Positions 53,256-62,022 of a stretch of DNA of 64,000 nt are shown in pieces; the stretch's first letter is position 1, and each line of letters opens with the position of its first letter. Under the pieces are notes generated by a model, which was given only the letters and a program-made list of their open reading frames with translations, had not been told where the DNA came from and did not search any database. The translations under genes were made by a program, and so were the position numbers. This DNA comes from Rhizobium sp. ACO-34A (GTDB taxonomy: Bacteria > Pseudomonadota > Alphaproteobacteria > Rhizobiales > Rhizobiaceae). The DNA is taken from positions 186,001 to 250,000 of the forward strand of contig CP021372.1 in assembly GCA_002600635.1 (NCBI GenBank), read 5' to 3'.

Positions 53256-53702
53256 CTCGGGCTTGGGGACCGTCATGTAGTATTCTGGATGAGGAGCAGG
53301 CCGGTAGCCGGCCTTCTTGTAGACGGCGTGGGCGTCCTTCGTCGCGAGCATCCAGCTTGTGACGGTGGCAAGCTCCGGATGATTGCGGATCTCCAGCGCC
53401 AGCCATGAGGCGAGACCCTGGCCGCGATGGGCGGGCAGGGTGAAGACGTCGCGGAGATAGGCGAAGACGGCATAATCCGTCACCAGCCGGCCGAAGGCGG
53501 CAAGCGTGGCGTCCGGGGCGTAGATGGCCACGGGCAGGGAGCCTTCCAGCGCCCTCTCCAGTTGGTCGAAGGTGAGGTTGCGCGCCCAGTAGGACTCGTT
53601 GACGAGGAAGCGATGGATCTCGGCCGTGTCGATCCGGCTCCGGTCCGTGCTCAGCGTATAACCCTTGCGGGAAGCCTCGAAGATGACCTTGTCGCGCAAC
53701 AT
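53253..53702 (-). CDS. GNAT-family N-acetyltransferase
   Basis: 149-aa single-domain acetyltransferase. The C-terminal half shows the GNAT fold: FAYLRDVFTLPAHRGQGLAS (about 79-98, with the acetyl-CoA loop AHRGQGLASWL) and TKDAHAVYKKAGYRP (about 121-135). Start ATG 53702 is 5 bp after the cupin stop. The stop codon TAG is supplied by the end of the RIME-like repeat, so the repeat may have redefined the C-terminus. The substrate is unknown. Confidence 0.85.
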   Translation of the reverse strand: MLRDKVIFEASRKGYTLSTDRSRIDTAEIHRFLVNESYWARNLTFDQLERALEGSLPVAIYAPDATLAAFGRLVTDYAVFAYLRDVFTLPAHRGQGLASWLALEIRNHPELATVTSWMLATKDAHAVYKKAGYRPAPHPEYYMTVPKPE

Positions 53703-53707
53703 CGCAA

Positions 53708-54061
53708 TCACATGACCGTAACGTAGATTTTCCGAACGGTTTCTATCGTCTTCCAGACCCCGACGAAACCCGGCTTCATGACGAAGCTGTCGCCGGCCCT
53801 GTAGACCACCGGCTCGCCGCCTTCCGGGGTGATTTCGACGACGCCCGAGATGATGTGGCAGAACTCGAAGGTCTCGCCCTTGATGGAGCGGGTTTCGCCT
53901 GGAGTCGCTTCCCATACGCCGGTATGGATCATCTCGCCGCGGGCGACATCCTGCGCCCAGGTCTTGAAGGCGGGATTGCCGGCGATCAGGCGTTCCGGCA
54001 GCGGGCTGGATTCGCGCGGGGCGGTGGCGGGATTGGTGTCGATGGTCTTGAGCAGGGACAT
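53708..54061 (-). CDS. Cupin-domain protein (DUF861/EutQ-like)
   Basis: 117-aa single cupin. Metal-site-like text is EFCHIISGVVEITPEGGEPV (about 66-85, GETFEFCHIISG) and the closing motif AGDSFVMKPGFVGVWKTIE (about 89-107), typical of the (S)-ureidoglycine aminohydrolase/EutQ-like cupin_3 type. Role unknown; such proteins often accompany amine catabolic operons. I set the start at ATG 54061; the frame is open upstream to 54877, but that part is the antisense/alternate reading of the 2-hydroxyacid dehydrogenase. Confidence 0.83.
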   Translation of the reverse strand: MSLLKTIDTNPATAPRESSPLPERLIAGNPAFKTWAQDVARGEMIHTGVWEATPGETRSIKGETFEFCHIISGVVEITPEGGEPVVYRAGDSFVMKPGFVGVWKTIETVRKIYVTVM

Positions 54062-54087
54062 GCTGTTCCTTTCGGGGTGAGGGGAAA

Positions 54088-55011
54088 TCAGTAACCGCGG
54101 GTCGGGTCCACGAGCCCGATGGGATCGAGGCCGGCCCTGTAGCGCCTGACGTTTTCGACGACAGCGCGGGCGGCGGTTTCGGGCTGGGTGACGCTCGCAA
54201 CATGCGGGGTCAGCAGGATTTTCGGATGCGACCAGAAGGCATGGCCGGCCGGCAGCGGCTCGGGATCGGTGACGTCGATCACCGCGCCGGAAAGATGGCC
54301 CTCGTCGAGTGCCGCGGTCAGCGCATCGTGGTCGAGCTGTGGTCCGCGCCCGACATGGACGAGACCGGCGCCAGCGGGCAGTTGGCGGAAAAGGGCAGCA
54401 TCGAGAAAACCGCGAGTCTCCGGCGTCAATGGCAGCAGGCAGACGAGAATGTCGGTCTCCACCAGCATCGCCGCAAGCCCTGACGCGCCGCTGTGGCAGG
54501 TGACGCCCTCGATTTCGCGCGGGCTGCGGCTCCAGCCGGCAAGCGGAAAGCCGAAGGGCTTCAACCGTTCCAGCACGGCGGTGCCGAGCATGCCGAGACC
54601 GAGCACGCCGATCCGGCGCTCGCCCGCCTGTGACTGCGCCAGCATCTGCCATGTCTGGCGGCGCTGCTGGTCGAGATAGGCTGGAAGGTTGCGATGAAGG
54701 GCAAGCACCGCCAGCGTCACATATTCCTGCATCATGCGCACGATGCCATCTTCGACCATGCGAACCACTTTCACATGCGGCGGCACGGCATCGATACGAA
54801 ACTGGTCCACGCCGGCGCCGATGGAAAAGAGGACTTCCAGATTGCGGTAGCGCGCGAGGTTTTCCGGAACCGTCCATGTGATGAGGTAGCGCACCGCATC
54901 GGGATCGACGGTCGCCGGGTCCATCGAAAACCGCACATCGGGCAGATCGCGCGCGAAGGTTTCGGCGAAGATCGCACCGCGTTTCGCATCGGAGTTGAAT
55001 AGAAACGTCAT
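54088..55011 (-). CDS. 2-hydroxyacid dehydrogenase, glyoxylate/hydroxypyruvate reductase A-like
   Basis: 307-aa D-isomer-specific NAD(P)-dependent dehydrogenase. Nucleotide-binding [16 protein letters not shown] (about 137-152), catalytic Arg in HVGRGPQLD (about 228), Glu in DVTDPEPLP (about 255) and His in LTPHVASVT (about 275). The N-terminal part with FSIGAGVDQ (about 63) matches the GhrA branch, which reduces glyoxylate and hydroxypyruvate. It may recycle an oxo-acid released by the oxidase in this operon. ATG 55011; 23 bp after the deacetylase gene. Confidence 0.88.
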   Translation of the reverse strand: MTFLFNSDAKRGAIFAETFARDLPDVRFSMDPATVDPDAVRYLITWTVPENLARYRNLEVLFSIGAGVDQFRIDAVPPHVKVVRMVEDGIVRMMQEYVTLAVLALHRNLPAYLDQQRRQTWQMLAQSQAGERRIGVLGLGMLGTAVLERLKPFGFPLAGWSRSPREIEGVTCHSGASGLAAMLVETDILVCLLPLTPETRGFLDAALFRQLPAGAGLVHVGRGPQLDHDALTAALDEGHLSGAVIDVTDPEPLPAGHAFWSHPKILLTPHVASVTQPETAARAVVENVRRYRAGLDPIGLVDPTRGY

Positions 55012-55033
55012 TTCGGTCGCATTCCCTCGTTCG

Positions 55034-56158
55034 TCAGGCCCGGCAGCGGGCGGCCAGCGCCCCGATCATCGCGCGGCAGGATTGCAGTTCCTCGATCAGG
55101 ATGAATTCGTCCGGCTTGTGGGCGCGGCCGATATCGCCCGGACCGCAGATGATCGCGTCAATGCCGGCCGCCTGGAACAGCCCGGCCTCGGTGCCGTAGC
55201 TGACTGCCGCGAGCGGAGGCGTTGCCGTGAGATCGGCGAGCAAGGCGGCGAGCGGAGCGTCGGCGGCAAGCGACAGCGCCGGGTAGCTGCTGGTCTCGAC
55301 CCAGTCGACGGCGAAGCCGCGGGAGGAAAGGGCGCTGGCGGCGGCCTTCACCGGCGCGAGCAGGGCCGTCGGATCGACGCCGGCAATGGCGCGGGCCTCA
55401 AGTTCGGCGACGCAGCTGTCGGGAATGATGTTGACGGCCTGTCCGCCGCTTATCGTGCCGACCTGAAGCGACGAATAAGAAGGTTCGAAGGCCGTATCGA
55501 ACGGCCCCTGCGTCAGCCGTTCGGCCTCCTCGACCGAGGCCGTCAGGATGGTGGCCATGGCATGCACGGCGTTGAGGCCGAGGTCGGGCCGCGAGGAGTG
55601 GCCGGAGCGACCGCCGATGGTGACACGCGCGGCCGCCTTGCCCTTGTGAGCGAGGATCGCGCGCATGTTGCTTGGCTCGCCGATGATGGCGCCGGCAGGT
55701 GTCGCGCAGAGTTCCGGCAGTCTGGCGAGCATGTGCGGCACGCCGCGACAGCCGGCCTCCTCGTCATAGGAAAAGGCGAAATGGATCGGCCGCGCCAGCG
55801 GTGCCGCCGCAATCTCGGGAACGGCGGCAAGCACGGCCGCGAGAAAGCCCTTCATGTCGGAGGTGCCACGGCCGAAAAGGCGGCTGCCTTCGGCGCGCAG
55901 GCGGAAGGGATCGGAGGTCCATTCCGGTTCGCCGGCCGGAACGACATCCATATGGCCTGAGAGCACGTAGCCGGGAATATCGGCCGGGCCGATGGTGGCG
56001 AAGAGGTTGGCGCGATCGCCTTCCGGCCCGCCCAGCACATGGACGCGCGCGCCATGGCTTTCGAGGTAATCGCGCACCCAGCCGACGATTGCGCCGTTCG
56101 GCGTTCCGACGACTGAGGGGAAGGCGATGAGGCGTTCGAGGATTTCCGTGGTCTGCAT
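55034..56158 (-). CDS. argE: Acetylornithine deacetylase-like M20 peptidase (ArgE type)
   Basis: 374-aa zinc metallohydrolase. Metal ligands and catalytic residues can be seen: His in [10 protein letters not shown] (about 69), Asp in GRGTSDMKG (about 101), Glu-Glu in YDEEAGCRG (about 133) and the dimerisation-domain [10 protein letters not shown] (about 182). The annotation as ArgE rests on family resemblance. In this operon, with oxidase and GNAT genes and no other arginine genes, it more likely deacylates an N-acyl amine or amino acid of the pathway. ATG 56158 lies 7 bp after the oxidase stop. Confidence 0.85.
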   Translation of the reverse strand: MQTTEILERLIAFPSVVGTPNGAIVGWVRDYLESHGARVHVLGGPEGDRANLFATIGPADIPGYVLSGHMDVVPAGEPEWTSDPFRLRAEGSRLFGRGTSDMKGFLAAVLAAVPEIAAAPLARPIHFAFSYDEEAGCRGVPHMLARLPELCATPAGAIIGEPSNMRAILAHKGKAAARVTIGGRSGHSSRPDLGLNAVHAMATILTASVEEAERLTQGPFDTAFEPSYSSLQVGTISGGQAVNIIPDSCVAELEARAIAGVDPTALLAPVKAAASALSSRGFAVDWVETSSYPALSLAADAPLAALLADLTATPPLAAVSYGTEAGLFQAAGIDAIICGPGDIGRAHKPDEFILIEELQSCRAMIGALAARCRA

Positions 56159-56165
56159 CGTCACC

Positions 56166-57494
56166 TCACAGCATGCCCGGCTTGCCGAGATCGGTGCCGT
56201 CGATCATGCGTTCATATCGATAGGGCTTCGGATCGACGCAAGGCTTGTCGCCGCAAACGAGATCCGCCACCAGCTGGCCGGCCGCCGGGCCGATGCCGAA
56301 GCCGTGGCCGCTGAAGCCGGACGCGATGAAGAGCCCCGGCTGTGACGCAACGGAGGAAATGACCGGAATGGCGTCCGGTGTCGAGTCGACCATGCCACCC
56401 CAGCTTTCCGCAACCCGGATGCCCGCAAGCGCCGGATAGATCTCCTGAAGCTTCCTCAGGCCCTTGGCGACCAGATGCGCATCCGGCTTCGGATCGAGAA
56501 TGCGGGTACGCTCGAAGGGCGAAATGCTATCGGCGCTCCAGCGGATAATCGCTTCCGGCCCATCAAGGAACTGCCGGCCGATACCGAAGGTCAGTCCCTT
56601 GCGGCGGAGTTTGAAGGTCGGCCAGAAGGGTTTGGCCTGCATCATGCCATAAGGAGTGATCTGCAGCTGGCCCTGTCCGCTGAGACCGACCGTGTAGCCG
56701 CCGTCCAGCCGACGGCGCAGGGTAACGTCCTGCATGGAAACGCCACCCTCGGTCACGGCCGGAGCCGCCATCGTATAGAAGGAGGTCGATTTCACCGAGG
56801 CCTGCAGAAATTTGAAGCCGTGATGACGCAGGAACATGCCGCTCCAGGCGCCACCGGCAACCACGACGGCCGAGCAGCGGATCAACCCCTGTTCGGTGAC
56901 GACGCCCGAGACGCGGCCGGCGGCGGTTTCAAAGGCGCGAGCGGCACAATTTTCGACGATTACGGCGCCGGCGCGTTGCGCGGCGCGGGCAATGGCCGGA
57001 ACAGCAAGCTGCGGCTCGGCGCGGCCATCGGTCGGGGAATGAACGCCGCCGCGCCATGTGCGGCTGTTGCCCGGTAGCCGGGCGGAAACCTCCGCACCCG
57101 AGAGCATGCGGGTATCGACGCCGAAGCCGCGGGCTATCTTGCCCCACTTCTCCCAGGTGGCGATATCCGCGTCGTTGTTGGAGGCATAGACGAGGCCACT
57201 GCGCACGAATCCGGTTTCCTCGCCGGTCTCCGCATTCAGCGTTTCCCATATACGGATGGCAAGCTGGGCGAGCGGCAGTTCGCGCGGGTCGCGGTTCTGC
57301 TGGCGGCACCAGCCCCAGTTCCGGCTCGACTGTTCGGCCGAGACGCGTCCCTTCTCGATAACGACGACGGAGGTTCCGCGCCGGGCCAGATGCCAGGCGG
57401 TCGCGATGCCCGCCATGCCGCCGCCGAGGACGACGACATCGGCCTGGGGCGGGATCCTTGCGGCGCTGTCGATGGAAGGAATGGGAGGCGTCAT
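56166..57494 (-). CDS. FAD-dependent amine/amino-acid oxidoreductase (DAO family), paralogue 2
   Basis: 442-aa flavoprotein with FAD-binding VVVLGGGMAGIATAWHLARR (about 20-39), SSRNWGWCRQQNRD (about 57-70) and the C-terminal GFSGHGFGIGPAAGQLVADL. Nearly collinear with the oxidase at 26597-27922; it begins the minus-strand operon to 53253 (oxidase, deacetylase, hydroxyacid dehydrogenase, cupin, GNAT). Start ATG 57494 is preferred because the length and N-terminus then match the paralogue; in-frame starts at 57509 and 57587 exist. Confidence 0.87.
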   Translation of the reverse strand: MTPPIPSIDSAARIPPQADVVVLGGGMAGIATAWHLARRGTSVVVIEKGRVSAEQSSRNWGWCRQQNRDPRELPLAQLAIRIWETLNAETGEETGFVRSGLVYASNNDADIATWEKWGKIARGFGVDTRMLSGAEVSARLPGNSRTWRGGVHSPTDGRAEPQLAVPAIARAAQRAGAVIVENCAARAFETAAGRVSGVVTEQGLIRCSAVVVAGGAWSGMFLRHHGFKFLQASVKSTSFYTMAAPAVTEGGVSMQDVTLRRRLDGGYTVGLSGQGQLQITPYGMMQAKPFWPTFKLRRKGLTFGIGRQFLDGPEAIIRWSADSISPFERTRILDPKPDAHLVAKGLRKLQEIYPALAGIRVAESWGGMVDSTPDAIPVISSVASQPGLFIASGFSGHGFGIGPAAGQLVADLVCGDKPCVDPKPYRYERMIDGTDLGKPGML

Positions 57495-57753
57495 GCTCGA
57501 ACTCTTCATTCGTGGCTGCGGGCGTTCAAAAGGCCCCCGGCGGTTGTTTCTGCCCCTGAAGCTTAAGGGCGGGCCGGCGGATTGCATGCCGAAAGCGGGC
57601 TTGTTTTGGTGGATTGTTGTGTATGCTCAGCGCTCTCAAGCAATTTGTGTCGATGCCGCCGGCGTATTCTTCGGGAAACTCAGTGAAATGCCGAATTCAC
57701 GGGGTCGCGCGGCGCGGTACCGGAATGAACGGCATGGGAAAGGGAGATGGCGA

Positions 57754-58656
57754 ATGGAACCCTCGGCGTCCGAGTCTCTGTTGGTCGATACATTTCAGGC
57801 GCGGATGGTCGACATCCACGACGCCAGTCTGGAGCAGTTGCACGCCCTTTCCATCGCGGTCGGCTGGCCGCACCGGGCGGACGACTGGCAGTTCCTGCGG
57901 GAAATGGGCCAAGGTTTCGTGGCGCTGGACGAGATCGACCGTATCCTCGGCTCGGCCATGTGGTTTTCCCATGGCGACAGCTTCGCCACGGTCGGCATGG
58001 TCATCTCTTCCCCGCGGCTGCAGACCAACGGTACCGGCAACTGGCTGATGCAGCGGATACTTGCCGAGTGCAAGGAGCGCGGCCTTCGCCTCAATGCCAC
58101 GCGTGCGGCGCGCCGTCTTTACCAGTCGCTCAACTTTGCTCCGGAAAAGACCGTCTATCAGTGCCAGGGCGAAGCAAGGCGCCCGGCAACTGCAGTACCA
58201 CTTCCCGAGGGCACGACGATTTCAACTCTGGGTCCCGAACATCTGGACCGGGCGATCCAACTCGACGCCCGCGCCTTCGGAGCCGAGCGGCGGGTTCTGA
58301 TGGAAAAGCTATTCGAGCAATCCGTCGGCTACGGTCTCTTTCGCGAAGGCCGACTGGAAGCCTTCGCCCTGTGTCGCCATTTCGGCCGTGGCCATGTCGT
58401 CGGCCCTGTTGTCGCCGGCAACGACGAGGATGCAATCGCCGTGGTCCAGCCGCATGTGCTCGACCATGAAGGTGAGTTCCTGAGGCTCGACACCCATCGC
58501 GACAGCGGCGCTTTCGCCACCTTCCTCTCCCATGCTGGCCTGCCGGTATTTGACACGGTCCTGACCATGTCGCTCTCCCATGGCGACGCGGCCCCTCAGG
58601 CGGTGACCTCCGAGGGACCCTCGACCTATGGCCTTGTCAGCCAGGCGCTAGGCTGA
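57754..58656 (+). CDS. Two-domain GNAT N-acetyltransferase, paralogue 2
   Basis: 300-aa protein with two GNAT-like domains. The N-terminal part carries GWPHRADDWQFL (about 33-44) and the C-terminal part FGRGHVVGPVVAGNDEDAIA (about 212-231). It ends in LVSQALG. It matches the protein at 38093-38932 along its length, but the first domain's acetyl-CoA loop is weaker (RLQTNGTGNWLMQ versus RGRGLGRKLMD). ATG 57754 has GGGAG upstream. It is divergent from the oxidase operon at 57494 and convergent with the aldehyde dehydrogenase at 58823, so it sits in the same functional block. The acyl acceptor is unknown. Confidence 0.83.
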   Translation: MEPSASESLLVDTFQARMVDIHDASLEQLHALSIAVGWPHRADDWQFLREMGQGFVALDEIDRILGSAMWFSHGDSFATVGMVISSPRLQTNGTGNWLMQRILAECKERGLRLNATRAARRLYQSLNFAPEKTVYQCQGEARRPATAVPLPEGTTISTLGPEHLDRAIQLDARAFGAERRVLMEKLFEQSVGYGLFREGRLEAFALCRHFGRGHVVGPVVAGNDEDAIAVVQPHVLDHEGEFLRLDTHRDSGAFATFLSHAGLPVFDTVLTMSLSHGDAAPQAVTSEGPSTYGLVSQALG

Positions 58657-58692
58657 ACCCGGGACGCCGGGCGCAGGGTTATTGGAATGATG

Positions 58693-58708
58693 GTCTTCGT
58701 ACGAAGAC
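58693..58708. promoter_or_regulatory. Perfect 16-bp palindrome
   Basis: gtcttcgt / acgaagac, a perfect palindrome without spacer, 37 bp after the GNAT gene. It could be a protein-binding site or help the terminator at 58784. No partner copy was found in the window by eye. Confidence 0.3.
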
Positions 58709-58783
58709 TTTGCGCCGTACATAAGCCTGTCGGCGGCAATCATGATGCCGCGCGCTCATGGAACAATAGCGGTATTGAAGATT

Positions 58784-58812
58784 GCCGCGGCCGCCCATGA
58801 GACGGCCGCGGC
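58784..58812 (-). terminator. Stem-loop terminator of the aldehyde dehydrogenase gene
   Basis: 10-bp stem gccgcggccg / cggccgcggc with a 9-nt loop, 11 bp past the stop at 58823. It has a weak U-tract on the minus strand (AATCTTC). Confidence 0.7.
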
Positions 58813-58822
58813 CAGAATGCAT

Positions 58823-60328
58823 TCAGCCGAGATTGACCCATACCGATTTCGTCTGGGTGTACTGGGTCAGGGCTTCCAGGCATTTGTCGCGCCCGTTGCC
58901 GGTCTGCTTGTAGCCGCCCCAGATCGAAGTCATGTCGCCATGGTCGAAGCAATTGACCCAGACGACGCCGGCTTCGATATCGCGGGCGAAGATGTGCGCC
59001 TTCGAGATATCACGTGTCCAGATCGAGGCGGCGAGGCCATAGATCGAGTCATTGGCGATTTCGATTGCGTCTTCGACGCCGTTGACGGGGATGATAGCCG
59101 CCACGGGGCCGAAGATCTCTTCCCGGGCGATCTGCATCGTGTTGTTGACGCCGGTGAACAGGGTCGGCTCGACATAGGCGCCGGCCGGAGCCGACGTGAA
59201 GGTGCCGCCGCCGAACCTGAGCGAGGCGCCTTCCTTGCGGCCGATGTCGATATAGTTCAGCACGCGCTTCTGGTGCGAGGAGGTGACAAGCGGGCCGATC
59301 GTCGTCGACGGATCGAGCGGATCGCCGAGCACGAAGTTTTCCTTCGTCCGGGCGGCAAAGCGCTCGACGAAGTCATCATGGATGCGTTTGTCGACCAGGA
59401 TGCGGGAGCCGGCGTTGCAGACCTCGCCCTGGTTGCCGTAGATGCCGTTGACGGCATAGGTGACGGCGGTATCGAGATCGTCGTAGTCGCCGAGAATGAT
59501 CTGCGGGGTCTTGCCGCCGCATTCGGTCGTCACGCGCTTCATGTTCGACTGGCCGGCATAGATCATCAGCAGCTTGCCGACTTCGGTCGAGCCGGTGAAG
59601 CCGATCTTGTCGACGTCGTTGTGCAGCGCCAGCGCCTTGCCCACTTCTTCGCCGAGGCCATGGACCACATTGAGGACGCCGGCGGGGCCGCCCGCTTCGA
59701 TGAAAAGCTCGGCCAGCAGATTGGCTGAAAGCGGCGATTGCTCGGCCGGCTTCAGCACGACGGAATTGCCGGTCGCCAGCGCCGGACCAAGCTTCCAGGC
59801 CGCCATCATCAGCGGATAGTTCCACGGTACGATGATGCCGACGACGCCGAGCGGCTGGCGCAGGATATAGTGCAGGGCATTGGCGGCCGTGCTGGTGACG
59901 GCGCCTTCGATCTTGTCGATGGTTTCCGCAAAGAATTTCAGGCTGGTGACAGAGCCGGGAATGTCGATGTTCATCATGTCCATCACCGGCTTGCCCATGT
60001 CGAGGCTGTCCAGCACGGCGAATTCCTCGGCATTGGCTTCGATGAGGGCCGAGAACTTTTCGAGCACCGCCATGCGGGCGCGCGGATCCATGCGCGACCA
60101 CGAGCCGGATTTGAACGCCTTGCGGGCGACCGCAACCGCACGGTTGATTTCGGCTTCGCCACCGCGGGCAACCTCGATGATGGTTTCGCCGGTCGCCGGA
60201 TTGATGCTCGGGAAGGTGCGTCCATCGGCAGACGGTACGTAGGTTCCGTCGATGAAATGCTGCGTGCGGAACTTCAGTGCAGAAGCTTTGCCGCGCCAGA
60301 AGTCGTGGGTGTAGGTCGATGCATCCAT
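58823..60328 (-). CDS. Aldehyde dehydrogenase (aminobutyraldehyde/PuuC-like)
   Basis: 501-aa NAD(P)-dependent aldehyde dehydrogenase. It starts MDASTYTHDFWRGKASALKF and carries INPATGETIIEVARG near 45, the Rossmann FTGSTEVGKLLM (about 235-246), catalytic Glu in TTECGGKTPQIIL (about 265) and nucleophile Cys in GEVCNAGSRI (about 300). The branch is that of betaine-aldehyde and gamma-glutamyl-aminobutyraldehyde dehydrogenases. It ends the polyamine-type transporter operon from 64000 (22 bp after the permease), so its aldehyde is probably derived from the imported amine. Confidence 0.9.
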   Translation of the reverse strand: MDASTYTHDFWRGKASALKFRTQHFIDGTYVPSADGRTFPSINPATGETIIEVARGGEAEINRAVAVARKAFKSGSWSRMDPRARMAVLEKFSALIEANAEEFAVLDSLDMGKPVMDMMNIDIPGSVTSLKFFAETIDKIEGAVTSTAANALHYILRQPLGVVGIIVPWNYPLMMAAWKLGPALATGNSVVLKPAEQSPLSANLLAELFIEAGGPAGVLNVVHGLGEEVGKALALHNDVDKIGFTGSTEVGKLLMIYAGQSNMKRVTTECGGKTPQIILGDYDDLDTAVTYAVNGIYGNQGEVCNAGSRILVDKRIHDDFVERFAARTKENFVLGDPLDPSTTIGPLVTSSHQKRVLNYIDIGRKEGASLRFGGGTFTSAPAGAYVEPTLFTGVNNTMQIAREEIFGPVAAIIPVNGVEDAIEIANDSIYGLAASIWTRDISKAHIFARDIEAGVVWVNCFDHGDMTSIWGGYKQTGNGRDKCLEALTQYTQTKSVWVNLG

Positions 60329-60350
60329 GCTGTTTCTCCCTTTGGATGGA

Positions 60351-61139
60351 CTATGATTGATCGCGTTCGCGCAGCAGCGTGACCGAGAGGATGATGAGGA
60401 TGAAGGATGCGGCGACGATGACCGTGCCGATCGCGTTGATCTCCGGCGTAATGCCGCGCCGGAGCGTGGAATAGATGTAGATCGGCAGCGTCACTTCACG
60501 GCCCGTCAGGAAATAGGTGACGGGAATTTCGTCGAAGGACAGTGTGAAGCAGAGGAGGGCCGAGCCCATGACGGCGCTGCGGATCGCCGGCAGGGTCACC
60601 CGGCGGAAGGTCTCGACCGGCGTTGCACCGAGGTCGGCCGATGCCTCGAGCTGGCGGCGATTGATCTTGGCAAGCCGGGCCATCACCTGCGAGACGACGA
60701 CGCCGAGGAGTGCCGTGGCATGACCGATGACCACGGCCGTCAGGCTTTGCGGAATGCCTATCTGTTTGTAGAAGTTGAGCATGGCGATGCCGGTAACGAT
60801 GCCCGGCAGGCTGAGCGGCAAAAGGATGGCATTCTGGAACAGGCGTTTTCCGGGAAATTCATACCGGTCGAGTGCAAGCGCCGCGGTTACACCGATGGCA
60901 ACGCTGAGAGCGGTTGCGAAGACGGCGACGACAAGGCTGTTCCACAATGCCCGCAGTATCTGGGCGTTTGCCAGGAAGGCCTCGTACCAGTGCAGGGTGA
61001 AGCCCGCGAGCGGGAAGGACGTCACCTTGCTGTCGTTGAAAGAGAAAATCACCAGGATGACGATCGGCAGGTAGAGAAAGGCGAGCACGCCGAGGCTGAC
61101 GCCGACCATGCCTTTTTGCCACCATCTCAGAGAATGCAT
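60351..61139 (-). CDS. Polyamine-type ABC transporter permease, PotC-like
   Basis: Inner-membrane permease, 262 aa with six hydrophobic segments. VILVIFSFNDSKVTSFPLAG (about 27-46) and the EAA loop LEASADLGATPVETFRRVTLP (about 163-183) are typical of PotC/YdcV. It pairs with the PotB-like subunit 10 bp upstream. The substrate is probably spermidine/putrescine or another amine. Confidence 0.9.
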   Translation of the reverse strand: MHSLRWWQKGMVGVSLGVLAFLYLPIVILVIFSFNDSKVTSFPLAGFTLHWYEAFLANAQILRALWNSLVVAVFATALSVAIGVTAALALDRYEFPGKRLFQNAILLPLSLPGIVTGIAMLNFYKQIGIPQSLTAVVIGHATALLGVVVSQVMARLAKINRRQLEASADLGATPVETFRRVTLPAIRSAVMGSALLCFTLSFDEIPVTYFLTGREVTLPIYIYSTLRRGITPEINAIGTVIVAASFILIILSVTLLRERDQS

Positions 61140-61149
61140 AGTTTTCTCC

Positions 61150-62022
61150 TCACGTCAGGTCGATATGGCCGGCCCGGTCGAGCCGCGTCGAAATTTGCAG
61201 AAGCACCAGCACCAGGATCAGGACGAGCGTCGCGAGGGCGGAGCCGAGCGGCCAGTTGAGGGCCGCGCCGAACTGCGTCTGCAGGAGGTTAGCGACCATG
61301 GTGCCATCCGGTCCGCCGACGAGAACCGGGGCGACGAAATCACCGAAGGAAAGGCAGAAGGTCATGGTCGCGCCGGCGATCACTCCACCCAGCGACAGGG
61401 GGAATATCACCTTCCAGAAAGTCATGAAGGGGCCGACGCCGAGATCCTCCGAGGCCTCGATCAGCCGGTGTGGAATATTGTCCAGCACCGTGAAAAGCGG
61501 CATCACCATGAACGGCACGAAGATGTAGACCAGAGTGATGACCATGGCGGTCTGGTTGTAGAGAAAGATATCGAGCGGGGCATCGACGATGCCGGTCGAG
61601 ACCAGAAGCGAGTTGAGGGCGCCATCCGTGCCGAGGATGATCTTCCAGGTGTAGGCACGCAGCAGATAGGACACCCAGAGCGGCACGACCACCAGCATGT
61701 AGAGGGCGTTGCGCAGGGTCGCCGAGCGGGCGGTGAAAACAAGGAAGTAAGCCAGCGGATAACCGAGCAGCAGGGCGCAGACGGTAACGATCAGCGCTAT
61801 TTTCAGCGTACGCAGGATGACGGTCGTATACTGCGGATCGGAAAAGATCTGGGCGTAATTGCCAAGCTGGAAGTCGGGATAGAAAAGCGGGAACTGGCGT
61901 GTCCAGAAGCTGACCGAGATCATGATGCCATAGGGCACGATCAGGAGCAGCAGGACCCAGGCCAGCGGTAGCGAGAAGAGAGCGGCGAAGCCCGGAAATG
62001 TCCGACGCGTGATCATCATCAT
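61150..62022 (-). CDS. Polyamine-type ABC transporter permease, PotB-like
   Basis: Inner-membrane permease, 290 aa. LLLIVPYGIMISVSFWTRQF (about 27-46) and the EAA loop IEASEDLGVGPFMTFWKVIFP (about 187-207) are PotB-like. It starts at a run of ATGATGATG; the first ATG (62022) overlaps the ATPase TGA, so translation is coupled, though 62019 and 62016 are also possible. Confidence 0.9.
   Translation of the reverse strand: MMMITRRTFPGFAALFSLPLAWVLLLLIVPYGIMISVSFWTRQFPLFYPDFQLGNYAQIFSDPQYTTVILRTLKIALIVTVCALLLGYPLAYFLVFTARSATLRNALYMLVVVPLWVSYLLRAYTWKIILGTDGALNSLLVSTGIVDAPLDIFLYNQTAMVITLVYIFVPFMVMPLFTVLDNIPHRLIEASEDLGVGPFMTFWKVIFPLSLGGVIAGATMTFCLSFGDFVAPVLVGGPDGTMVANLLQTQFGAALNWPLGSALATLVLILVLVLLQISTRLDRAGHIDLT

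Noticed and set aside
53708..54877. Single 389-codon frame covering the cupin and most of the 2-hydroxyacid dehydrogenase
   Set aside because: Only the last 117 codons match a cupin; the rest is an alternate frame of the dehydrogenase gene, which is intact at 54088-55011.
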